Shown here piece after piece: positions 45,652 through 55,928 of a stretch of 64,000 nucleotides of DNA. The stretch is from Schizophyllum amplum (Eukaryota; Basidiomycota; Agaricomycetes; Agaricales; Schizophyllaceae). Positions within the stretch are counted from its first letter, which is position 1; the number at the start of each line of letters is the position of its first letter. The notes under the pieces were generated by a model. It saw only the letters and a list, made by a program, of their open reading frames with translations. It had not been told where the DNA came from and ran no database searches. The stretch spans positions 372,001 to 436,000 of the forward strand of contig VDMD01000022.1 in NCBI GenBank assembly GCA_007026445.1. Direction: 5' to 3'. The translations under genes were made by a program, and so were the position numbers.

Positions 45652-46825
45652 TCAAAAATCCCACTTTCTGGTCAGAGCATCACGCCGTATGCCAGCTACT
45701 GCACACCTAGGCATGGAAGCCTTAAACACACGGTGCTTCAAAGTGACTAATCTCTCTCGCACGTCCTTATCTGCATCATCGAATTTCCACCATGCGTCGT
45801 CGTCAGCCGCTTTTTCAAGGCCGTCGGATGATTTGTATGGAATCAAGACCACTTCGCGGAGGGCCGGGAAGGTATCCTTGCGATCTGTCAATCTGATGTC
45901 AAGGAACTTCGACGGGTTGAAATCGAAAGAATATGGGATGAAGCCTGGTGCAAATCCCGAAGAAGCCTTGGTTGTATGCAACACGAGCGTGTGCAGTGAC
46001 GGAAGAGCGAACGGAAGGTTTGCAATTATCGACAATATGTGCTCAGGACCCTGCTCGTTGACGGCTATGACATCGATGGTGAGTTAGCTCAGCGTACAGC
46101 TGAGCGCACTCACTGTGAGGCAGGACTGCTAGCACTTGCAAGGACTGCGCAGCGGTTCGCAAGAGTTTTTGTGAGTCTTCTGGGCGGAGACAGTCCGGGT
46201 CGAGCATGAGTGCTCGTAGGCCGGACAGGTCGAGTTGCTCGCTCATGATCCAGCTCCCCGCGCGACGCAAGACCACGCGTTTCGTAGCTTGAAGCCTCAG
46301 CGTGCGCAAGCGCAACTGCCCGCTCGTCGACATCAATAGCGGTGTGCCGCCGCTCTCGCTCGCATCGATGAGCGTCAGGTGCTTGAGTGATGGCGCGCGT
46401 ATCAGGTGGAATGGGAAGTCCACCGACATGTCAAGGCAGAGCGATTCCAAGGTGGGCTGTCGCAGGACATTTGCGAGCGCGGTCTGGGTCGCGGGCTTGA
46501 ATACGCCAGCGCGACCGCTGAGACTTCGCAAAGCGGTCAGACGGTCCAGAATGGAGGGCAGTAGATGGGTTGTAGCAAGATCTGAGGCCTGCGGATCGCC
46601 AATAAAGTTGGCGCGATGAACATATGTTCCGAGGTGGGGTGATAACTCGAGAGCGAGAAGTAGGAGCTTGAGGCCCTCGTCCGACGACGTGCATATGGTT
46701 ATATCGGAAAACAGTCGGCGTTGACAGATGTATGCAAACGAGCTATGCGCGCGGGCGCACACAGCAAGAGATGCTTTGTCGACCAGATTGTCGAGACATT
46801 CTTCGATGATCTCAACTGGAAGCAT
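45652..46825 (-). CDS. F-box/LRR-like protein
   Basis: A 374-residue protein, complement(join(45652..46064, 46114..46825)). The 49-nt intron has a donor GTGAGT, a branch-like GCTAACT and acceptor CATAG. The N-terminus MLPVEIIEECLDNLVDKASLAVCARAHSSF... has the LP-ii-x-cl spacing of fungal F-box-like domains that recruit substrates to SCF ubiquitin ligases. The rest has Leu-rich repeats (LTALRSLSG, LESLCLDMS, LKHLTLIDAS, LRTLRLQAT, LSGLRALMLD). Such proteins are highly expanded in Agaricomycetes. Substrate unknown. Confidence 0.75.
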
Positions 46826-47527
46826 TGTACTCGTAGCCGAGGGAGAGACAAGAGGAATACAACGGCAAGCACCTAGCCTACAAGCGTTTAGCGCTTGGTA
46901 CAGTTATGAAGTAGAGAACGTGACTCACACGATGGACTTCCTCTCGATAAGTTCAGAAGTCGTAGTGTTCTACAAACGTTCAAGGTTCGTTATGATTTGA
47001 ACGCCGTGTTTCAAATTTCAAGGCGGATGCACGATAAAGTTGAAAGGCAAGCGCGAAGGGTAACGTTGGTGACGTGACGGAAGCTCCGGCAATCGCCGAG
47101 ATGAAGTCACTCAATCACAAAGGCTTGACCACAACGTTCGACTCGATCTAGTCGTCCTTTGGGTACCGTCCGACTCACAGCCCTCCTACTGAAGATTAAC
47201 TTTGTGCAAACTTCTGTAATAGGTCGCCTTAACGTGCTCGTCCAACGCGGCGACCCGCATATTGCATCACACTCTTTGTCATGCTATCGCACCAGTGCAG
47301 TCTCTTGTCCATTTTCTCCTCGAATTACTTACTCTCTAATTAAGCCTCATCGCATATTCCATCACCCACGTCTCACGAATGTGCGCCCAAGGCACCTGCA
47401 ACCTGTATCTCGCTCACAAAGTCACACGTGTGTTTGAATCCTCACACCATGCACATGCCTATCGTCACCGGACCGCGCCCATATAAGGCATGTGCGTCCG
47501 CGCTCTATCTACGACGCCGCTCTAGTC
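46826..47527. other. Divergent intergenic region
   Basis: A 702-bp divergent promoter region between the F-box-like gene and the secreted EEP protein. No repeat or RNA recognised. Confidence 0.5.
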
Positions 47528-48882
47528 ATGCACTCCCGCATAACCTGCCCGGCGGCCATAATCGGTGCTCTCTCCCTTTTGCTTACTAGTGCTCTCCCAG
47601 CAACGGCCATGCGTATCGGATCGTGGAACCTGCGCTACGACTCGCAGCCGAACAACATAACTGTCTCCGAGTCGTTTGCAGCGCTGGGTGACCCGCTGGT
47701 CGAACCCGCATATTGAACAGTACGGCAGAGAAGCCATGGAGCACGCGCCGTGTGCGCGCTGCAGAACTCTTATTGAACAAGGGCGTGGAAGTTATAGGTG
47801 AGCGGTTCCGGGAGGTTTATCAATCCTGGACGGCGCTTACAATTGGGCTGCTCATAGGCTTCCAGGAAGCCCTCATTCGACAGGTAAATGATCTTGACGA
47901 GCTTTTGGGTTCTGACTGGAGCTGGGTACGTCGAAGTAATCACTAGCATCGGTATCCGTCCTTGATGACAAGTACAGGTCGGCGTCGGGCGCGATGACGG
48001 TGTCGAAGCTGGCGAATTCAGTGCCATATTCTGGAAGAAGTGAATTGTACGCGCCATGTATATTGTGCTTTACATTGACCACTGGACTCCCCCAGCTCCA
48101 CGATGCAACTCTTGGACTGGGATTCCTTCTGGACATCGTAAATCCTCTTCATCTTATCGTCCTTCTTTCACGCTGATTGGCCCTAATAGAAACACCCCAT
48201 TCGAGCCGTCCAAGTACCCGGACGCAGGCTCGTACCGCATCTGCACGGTCGCCCATTTCCAGCCTGCCAGTGGTCCGCAACTCACGGTCCTCAACACGCA
48301 CATGGATGATCAGTCGGACGACCAGAGGCGCCTCGCGGCGTCTCTCATCGTTTACCGCGCCCGCTATGAGGCTGTAAACACCGGCGGCCCCGTTCTCGTT
48401 ATGGGCGACTTCAACAGGTGTGCCACGTGTTTCGTTTTCTTAAGGCGCCTCCAACTAATTAGCTCGCCATCAGCCCACCCACCGGCGACGACAGCGGCGC
48501 GTACAACATCGCTACCGGCGCAACGACCCCGCCGCCATCAATGCCACGTTGCCGAGAAATACGCCGTCGCGGACGACCAGCTTCCCGACTTTACGCTGCT
48601 GGACCTGCGAGGGCAGACGGAGCGGCGTAGCGTATCGAGCAACTTCGCTACTTTCACCGGGTTTACCGCTCCGGGGAACGCGTCGAGCTGGGGGAGGATT
48701 GACTTCGTCTTTGGGGGGTCGAATGGTGGATGGTGAGTGGTCTGTGTTAAAGGTTGATCTCGTTCGGTGAGCTGAAGGATGACAGGACGGCTGATGCATA
48801 CCACGTCGATCCTGTCTTGACCGATGACGGACTGTATATAAGCGACCACCGCCCCGTCTTTGTCGACGTGTCCGTGGGTTGA
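47528..48882 (+). CDS. Secreted endonuclease/exonuclease/phosphatase-fold protein
   Basis: The signal peptide is IGALSLLLTSALPATA. Then MRIGSWNLRYDSQP (the EEP SWNLR strand with the metal-site Asn), GFQEALIRQVNDL (catalytic Glu), VLNTHMDDQSDDQRRLAASL, VLVMGDFNSPPTGDDSGAYN, DFTLLDLRG, RIDFVF and SDHRPVFVDVSVG (catalytic Asp-His). This fold covers nucleases, phosphodiesterases and sphingomyelinase-like enzymes. Substrate not predictable. Introns at about 47798-47860, 47927-47980, 48035-48096, 48137-48186, 48416-48471 and near 48730-48810. One-base shifts are needed near 47712 (TATTGAAC, expected YLN), 48536 and 48549, so as written the frame is broken. Confidence 0.8.
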
Positions 48883-49206
48883 GCTGGGAAGGAAGAGCAT
48901 GAGTGGGAATTGGAGCGGACAGTTTGACTCGGAATCTGTAAACCTGTAATCTTCTCATTGATTACCGCTACTATTGACTCTACTTGCATCAATATGTCTC
49001 TCGAGTGGTTACAAAAAAATGCACAGTACTGTGTTGAGCGAGAAAGACAGCCAACGGTGGCGTGGGAATGTGAAGAATCTTTCCGGGTACCTCCGGGAAC
49101 GGACCGGCCGGACCCCCCCTGCCAACGTGGTTGCACGGGCGCTTACGCCCAGCTTCATCACTTCTCCTTCTCTTCGCCACTCTCACTTCGCCCTACGCTG
49201 CCAAGG
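48883..49206. other. Intergenic region
   Basis: A 324-bp stretch between the EEP gene and the EXPERA-like gene. Contains an A6 run near 49013; no gene seen. Confidence 0.4.
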
Positions 49207-49928
49207 ATGGCGGCGCCCCTCACATCGCGCATATGGAATTCGTCTACGTGATCTACTTCCTTGTCAGCCATCCCCGTTCCTCCATGTCTTCCTCCTAACG
49301 CTTCCTCCCAGACCACATACCCCCAACTCTCCTGCTGGATCTGCAGTCTATATACCCTAAGGATGCTGTACCGGCGTTCATGAGCGGGCTGTTGCGGTCG
49401 TACTTTGATTATCTGCATGACCCGCTTGTGGGGAGTGCCGCAGGATTTTATGGCGAGAAAGCGGCGGCGGAGATGCTCTGGCTGAAGAGCTTTATGGCCC
49501 TCGAAGCGTGCGTTGTATGCCTTGAGAGCTCCGCGGTACTGATGCATAAGAACGCAGCGTCTTCCAGTTACCTGTGTTCTTCATCGGGTCCTACTGCCTC
49601 ATCAAAGGTGTGTCCCGTACTTCCCAGCTGCTCGTTCATGTCTGATAAATTCGGGCAATTAGGCATCCGCTCGATTTACCCCCTTCTCCTCATTTACGGA
49701 GCATCTACGGCGACGACCACGCTGCCATGTCTCGTCTACCTCTACACAACCCCGAACACCGATGAGTGGACGCAGGCGAACAACGTGCCATCTGTCACCC
49801 CGGAGGAGCGCCTCATCTTGCTCTCGAGCTACGTGCCGTACTTTGCCATCCCCCTCATCATGGCCTTGGACATGGCTGCCCGTCTAGGAAGATCGAAGAA
49901 GACAGGGAAGGCCGCGAAGAGGGACTGA
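49207..49928 (+). CDS. EXPERA / TMEM97-like membrane protein
   Basis: A small four-helix ER membrane protein of the sigma-2 receptor (TMEM97) / EBP-like family. Readable parts are EFVYVIYFLVS (helix 1), HIPPTLLLDLQSIYPKDAVPAFM, SYFDYLHDPL, an exon ending ALEA near 49507, then FFIGSYCLIK, SIYPLLLIYGASTATTTLPCLVYLY and LLSSYVPYFAIPLIMALDMAARL, with a dilysine-type tail KKTGKAAKRD at 49928 suited to ER retrieval. The start at 49207 (MAAPLTSR) needs a one-base shift near 49230 to reach EFVYVIYF, and the exon-1 donor is unclear. Role likely in sterol transport or sensing, by family only. Confidence 0.72.
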
Positions 49929-50279
49929 GGCGACGACTTGGGGGATGTCGTATACAATCCCCAGAAAATATATTTGCGTCGTACTCCACGAGCAACACGC
50001 ACGTCACCGCCGCGCTAGTCATCCGTAGCGCGCCTTGCGTCAATAGATCCTCCAGGGTGCCTCTGGGCTCAGCCTGACTCGAAAACGGCGGGACGCGTCG
50101 CGTCGCGTCGGGGTGGCTGTGCACAATGAGGCGGCGCATCACGTAAAATTACCTTATTTGGGCAAGTCTCTCCTCGTGCCCGCGCCTGAGTCAGTGATTG
50201 CCCCCGCGGCTCCGGCACCTATTTATTGGGCACGGGAACAAAAACTTCGCGTCTTCGCGTCTCTTGAACCTGAACCACC
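49929..50279. other. Promoter region of the HSP20-like gene
   Basis: A 351-bp stretch. It holds a GACGCGTCGCGTCGCGTCGG run (50094-50113) that contains ACGCGT and partial palindromes. No gene seen. Confidence 0.45.
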
Positions 50280-51543
50280 ATGTCCTACAACGCGCCGTAT
50301 CCCGGACAGTATGCAGGCAGTCAATCAAATCCGCCCACGCCTCACGAAGGCGCGCCACCAATATGGGATACTAGCCTGCAGCAACAGCCACAAGAATCGC
50401 CGCGACTACGACAGCAACACACACAACATCACTCGCAACAACAACAACAGCACTCACAACAAGAACTCGCGCAACAAGCCCTGTCCCCTCACACCCATCT
50501 CTCCCCCAACTCCATCTTTCAACTCGATGATTCTTTGAGCCAGGCGGGTCTGCCCAACCTCTCGTCTTTCCACCTCCCCCCTCCACCTTCCCTGCGCCCA
50601 AGTCATCTACCTCCTGTGGGCCCGAGTCATGAGCCAGAGCCCTCACGTCCGGGTGACCATGACCCATCGCGTGTGCACAGTTCACTGAGTTCCAATGCCC
50701 CGGGTGGGAGCGGCATGCTACACCGTACCGCACCCACGGGGCGGCGCGTGCATCCGTACCAGCGCCCACAGAGCGTCGCGCCCATGGGGGCACGACACAG
50801 TGTGCCGTCGTCGCAGCATGTAAGATACGGACAGCTGTCTATGCAGTCGGGGGCGGGGCCAGTGCCCATGCAATCGCGGCACCCCTCGCCCTCCTCATCC
50901 TCCGCAACGTCTCCCATTGCCGGAATTGCAGGACACCTAGCCGCTGCGGGCTTTGTGCAGCAGCAAGCGCAAAGGTCCGTCCCCTTTGTCTCTTCGCTTC
51001 TGTACTGTGCCGTTGATCGCCTTCCCAGCGTCCAAGCCACCTCGCCAATCACGCTCCCCAGCGCGCAGTTCCCGCCGTTGGCCCAGGGCGGAGAGCGCGG
51101 GTCGGTGTCGCATCGTGAGGTATACTCACGCGTCCTGAGCTTGCGGACGGAGACGTTCTATGACGACACGCTTGGGGAGTATAGCGCGCTACTCGAGGTG
51201 CCCGGTGTCCGGCCGTCCGACCTCAGTGTAACACTCGTCAAGAACGCGCACAGCCGCGCGCAAGAGATTATCGTCCAGGGCCAGAGGCAAGATCCCGCTA
51301 GCGAGGGCAAAGGGCAGCGCATCTGTCAGGGCCTGGTGTACGGGCGCTTCAGGAAGGTGCTGGCGGTGGGCTCGGAGGTCAAGGTGCGTCGTTTGTGGTG
51401 TCAGTCCTGGTTCGGCGTGGGGTAATTGTGCGTTGCAGAGCGAAAATGTCCTGGCGCGGATGGCGAACGGGATTCTGACGATTACTGTGCGCTTTGGGCC
51501 GCCCGCTCCTCTGCCCGAACCGCGAGCTATCATGATCCTCTGA
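50280..51543 (+). CDS. HSP20 / alpha-crystallin domain protein with long disordered N-terminus
   Basis: 402 residues from join(50280..51383, 51439..51543). Residues 1-270 are low complexity, rich in Gln, His, Ser and Pro (QQTQHHSQQQQQHSQQ-type). The alpha-crystallin fold follows: YSALLEVPGVRPSDLSVTLV, EIIVQGQR, YGRFRKVLAVG and, across the intron, NVLARMANGILTITVRFG, where ANGIL matches the conserved A-x-x-NGvL segment. It is much longer than a typical small heat-shock protein (150-220 residues). A 54-nt in-frame segment at 50975-51028 has GT...AG ends, so it may be spliced or retained without breaking the frame. Such N-terminally extended HSP20 proteins occur in basidiomycetes; function unknown. 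Confidence 0.8.
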
Positions 51544-52176
51544 AGGCCGCTGCTGGTCTTTCCGACTCAGCAACATGGACACCTGCAATCAACAATGGTG
51601 TCTGCAACATGAATATCTGCAACATGGATAACAACAACAAGGATAACGTAAGAGCAACGTCACCAAGCCGCATATCCCGGACCTTCTCATCTGTCTTCCA
51701 AAACGCTCGAGCTGCTCTCTTAGGGCCACCATACCTGTCAGCGCCGACGCGGTTTCTTGCAACCCCAGGCCCGTCTTGAACCTATGTCCCAGGCCACCCA
51801 TGAAGTGTATCATTATTTTATCGCTGTCTTCGCAACGTCGGTTCTTATGTATTACTTTACAACCTTCCTACTTATTTACTTTCCATCCCGCACCAGGCGA
51901 GATGCTACGTTTTTCAAGCAATGTGCGGCACCTCTTGTTGTAGTAGACGGACGTGCACGAACAGAGCGCGCTCTTCTTGGACCACATGTACTGTGATGTT
52001 TTCTTTTGTGATTGAACAAACATTGACGAGGCCAAACGATTGACCACCAAGAACAAAAGCTTCCTCTTTTGGCAATGCTGTTTGTTTCGCACGCCCTCAA
52101 TAAATATAGGCCCAACGTGGCCTGCTTCCCGCCGCGACAAGTTCCCCGCCTCCCCCCACGTTCCTTGGATCTGACC
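51544..52176. other. Intergenic region
   Basis: A 633-bp region with AACAACAA / ACATGGATAACAAC simple repeats near 51590-51640 (AACATGRAT units). No gene supported. Confidence 0.5.
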
Positions 52177-53767
52177 ATGATAGACGACAAGTACATCGGG
52201 CTGACCTTGGCGGTCTCGGGATCCATCGCCATTGGCACCAGCTTCATCATAACGAAAAAGGTGCGCAGCACACGCGGAAAACGAGAGATAGACGTTGAAT
52301 GGCGCGCTTCGCAGGGCCTCAATGATGCAGGGGAACGCGATATGCACGGCTCGTCCGCCTCGGAGAACTTGTCCTACCTGCGCAACGTGATCTGGTGGGC
52401 GGGCATGCTAACAAGTACGTGAACGCGCCACTGCGAACGGCGGGGAACTCATCATGCTCTAGTGGTTCTGGGCGAAAGTGAGAAATGCGCTGAAGGGAAA
52501 AGGATGCAGCTCACGTCTCGCAGTCGCAAACTTCGCTGCGTACACATTCGCGCCGCCGATCATGGTCACGCCGATAGGATGTCTGTCGGTGCTTATTGGG
52601 TGCGTTGTGTAGTTCTTGCGGGGAACGCGTACTAACGAGCTATGTCACAGTGCTATACTGGCGTCATTCTTGTTGAATGAGAAGCTAGGGCATCTTGGAC
52701 GTCTGGCGTGCACACTATGCCTCGTTGGCACTCTAATCATTATCATGAACGCGCCAGAAGATACCCCGGTTGACAGTGTTGAGGATATCCTCAAGTACGC
52801 CGTACAACCAGGTGCGTCACTTCCCTCTCCTTTCTTCAGCTATGCTCATGTATCCATGAACTCGTAGGCTTCATGCTCTACTGCTTCACCGTCTTGGTGT
52901 ACACACTCGTGATGATCTACCTCGTTGCCCCGCGTTACGGCGCCAAAACCCCCTCGTCTACATCTCCATCTGCTCTCTTGTCGGCAGTATCTCCATCATG
53001 GCCATCAAGGGCTTCGGCATCGCCGTCAAGCTCACTCTCGGCGGCAGCAACCAGTTCGTCTACCCCAGCACATACGTCTTCGGTGCTGTCGTCGGCGGCT
53101 GCATTATGATCCAGATGAACTACTTCAACAAAGCTCTCGACACCTTCAACACGAACGTGTGAGTGTCTACCCCTACACCGTCGAAATTTCGCAGCTAATC
53201 ATCATATATCACAGCGTCAATCCGATGTACTTCGTCGGATTCACCACGAGCACGCTCGTCGCCTCCCTCATCCTTTTCCAGGGGTTCAACACGGCGAGCC
53301 CGGGCAGCACGCTCTCCCTCTTGTGCGGCTTCATCATCACCTTCCTTGGCGTGCACCTCCTTAACTACTCCCGCGACCTCCCGAACGAGCTCCCTCTCGA
53401 CGACGCGCCGCACGCCGAGGGCGGCGTCTGGGCACCGCGGCTCAGCCTGCAGGGCCGCATGTCAGTCGACGGCTGGGACCTCGAGGCCCCTGGCAGCGCA
53501 GGCGGCATGCGACGGCAGAGCCGCCCCGGCTCGCACGGCCGCGCCAACTCGTTCAACCGCCAGACGCTCTTCGACGCGTACGACTCGCGCAGCGGCGGTG
53601 GGCGTGAAAACGTCGGTCTGAGCGACCTGCGCGAGGAGAGCGAGTCCGAGGACGAGAACGCGGACGAGCATACGCATCTGCGCAGCGCGAGCGATGTGCG
53701 GCGGGTGAGCTCGCCGCATGCCGGGAGCACCCACTCGCACTCGCCCAGGATCAGCCCCTCGCGGTAA
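52177..53767 (+). CDS. NIPA-type magnesium transporter
   Basis: Multi-pass membrane protein of the NIPA (DUF803) family, which carries Mg2+ across plasma or endosomal membranes. Readable helices: IGLTLAVSGSIAIGTSFIITKK (the family-typical first helix), LRNVIWWAGMLTMVLGEVANFAAY, PPIMVTPIGCLSVLIGAILASFLLNEKL, LACTLCLVGTLIIIMNAP, FMLYCFTVLVYTLVMIYLV, LVYISICSLVGSISIMAIKGFG, CIMIQMNYFNKALDTFNTNVV, PMYFVGFTTSTLVASLILF and CGFIITFLGVHLL. A disordered C-terminal tail follows. Between KTP and LVYIS (52949-52953, CCCCC) one C is missing relative to the conserved frame. Confidence 0.88.
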
Positions 53768-54505
53768 CGCGCCCGTGGCGGATACCCGCGCGATGGTGGG
53801 GCGTCGTTGTGTAGATTGTTTGTACGCATAATGCATGGACATTTTCTTGTTTTCGCCTGCCTTATACAACTGCCTCTCTTCATGGATTTCTGTGCGAGCG
53901 ACGTGATTATCATCGCTCGTGAGGGAAGAGGGAGGCAATTGAATGCAGGAGACGCAGACACGTCAACAATGCGTAGCAAGCTCCGGTCGCCAACCTTGCG
54001 CATGCCTTGCGAGCTGTGAGTTGGTGCTAGGTCGGCGAGTTATGGTTGCGGGTGGTTAACCAGTCACTACCACTGCCAATCCCAGGCGGGTGGTCAGTTG
54101 ACGTCGAGCGCCGAGAGTAAATATAAATCCTGACACTGACAGTGATACTTAGGGGCGCAGAGTTTTGCCCGGGCAGTGTCCGGGCAAAACACGTGACGCG
54201 CACACGTCCAACTTCAACTACAGCTCAAGTATTGACAAGAGTGACTTAGACCAATATGTAGTATAGTAGTAGTAACGTTGACGTTAGGGACGAAAGCAGA
54301 GAGCATTACAGCACGCGCAGGCCACTTGAGAAGCCATGGTGGACAAGAGCAAGGCCGTCAACGAACGCGGGTGGGAAGCTGCAGATTCAAGATCTCTCTT
54401 CGCAAAGCCAAGGTCGAGACCTCATATAGTAGTATACATATGCAGAGCGCACTGACCGATACCATTCGGACGACCGCCAGACAGCCCACACCAGATACAC
54501 TCCCA
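53768..54505. other. Intergenic region left of the transposon
   Basis: A 738-bp stretch. Contains TTTTGCCCGGGCAGTGTCCGGGCAAAAC, a short 9-bp inverted pair (GTTTTGCCCGG-type, 54164-54191). No gene seen. Confidence 0.5.
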
Positions 54506-55797
54506 ACCAATCTATTAGGCTCGTGAACCAGCTCGGTCTGCGCATCTCGTGACCTCGCGGGGTCGCAGACCGGCTGGGCTCATCCGGGGCGAATTTGGCG
54601 GGCCCGCCAAAGATGAGTTTGACTTAGTGAAAATCTGATGCGTCTCGCAGGCGCGCGTCTGATGTCGTCTTGCCCCCGCCGCCGCCACTGCCGCCTCGTT
54701 GGTCTCGTTGACTTTCCTTCCCCGTGATGCCCACCAGTCCCATATTGCTACCCTATACTCGCCATACTCGGTGCAAGGCTCTTCTTGAACGTCGCCGAAG
54801 ACGCGTTGAAGACGCGCATCGATACGAGATCTAACAAGATGACCGTAATATGGACGAGCTCGAGCACGCGCATCGCCCAGCATCACATCAGACTGGCACC
54901 AATACAGTTTGCATGAGGATGGTGCATCTGCGTGGAGGGGTTGAGCAGCTTCAAGGCTGCAAAAGGAGCAGGTGCGAGTACCGATGCCGCGCGACGCGTG
55001 TATCCTACTAGTCATGCTGACCATGTTCCTAGGGCTTCTAGACGCGTTGATGCTTTCCCATCTAGCAAGGAGGCTACCTTAAGCTTCTCTCGCAATGTCT
55101 CTGCCAGCAAAGCCAGTTCGTCTCCGCGCGATCGGTCAACCTCGCCTGCAAGACATCCGTCCTGATTCCCATCTCTGCCCACGTCCGAAATCCCTCTGTT
55201 GCGGTGTATCCCCATCTTTGTGAATGTCATACAGCCCCTATGCGTAGTAGTAGGATCTTCAGAACAACGTTGTGGCACTTCGGACGTGAACTCTCCCCGT
55301 CGGCACGCAAACTCGCAGACCTAGCTTGCACATATGAACGCGAGTATGTCAGAACTTCTTGTCTTACTTCACATAATACTCTGTCCTAGTGTTTTGAATG
55401 AACTTGAGTCCCCCCTTCATCAATTTCTGCCTTAGGGATTCACCACAGTGCTCGCCTTGCACGAGGAAGCCTTCTGCACCATTTTTCAGAGCACTTACAC
55501 CCAAGTTCCATATATGTTTTAACAAGAGAACACATATATCTATGCTATGGACATGCAATTGGAGGGCCAACGGGGACTCATGGCGATGCAGAAGACATCG
55601 CGTCCCCGGCACGCTGTGCGCGAGGGCCTGATTTCGCTAAGTCAAACTCATCTTTGGCGGGCCCGCCAAAATCGCTCCGGATGTGCCCAGTCGGCTCGCA
55701 AGCTCGCTCTGTCCCGTGACTTTCCTCTCCCGAACCGATCACCTGACAGAGCCGAGCTTGCGGAAGCCGACTGGCCACGCGAGTCTACCAATCTATT
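54506..55797. mobile_element. Non-autonomous DNA transposon, MULE-like, with target duplication
   Basis: The element is 54517-55786 (1,270 bp), flanked by exact 11-bp direct repeats ACCAATCTATT (54506-54516 and 55787-55797). Terminal inverted repeats of about 120-160 bp begin AGGCTCGTGAACCAGCTCGG on the left and AGACTCGCGTGGCCAGTCGG on the right. Each contains a sub-terminal hairpin and then the shared block TTTGGCGGGCCCGCCAAA plus GATGAGTTTGACTTAG. Long TIRs and a 9-11 bp duplication fit Mutator-like elements. The interior has no transposase-like frame, so it is non-autonomous. Confidence 0.85.
54597..54614. repeat. 18-bp perfect palindrome in the left TIR
   Basis: TTTGGCGGGCCCGCCAAA reads the same on both strands and recurs at about 55651-55668 in the right TIR. 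It could be a transposase binding site or cruciform-forming core. Confidence 0.75.
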
Positions 55798-55928
55798 TGG
55801 TCTGACTTGTATGCTAATGTTACATTGCGAGGATGAGTGATACATACCGATAGAAAAAGAAATAGATATGCGCGCAGGAAAGCATGATCCACCTAGGCTC
55901 TGATACAGCCAACTAACGAACAACACGC

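Noticed and set aside
46065..46113. Frameshift in the F-box-like gene
   Set aside because: A 49-nt intron with good donor, branch and acceptor joins the two frames in phase.
54515..55024. Protein-coding gene inside the transposon
   Set aside because: The frame starts within the terminal repeat, has no transposase motif and no homologous spliced form; treated as non-coding element interior.
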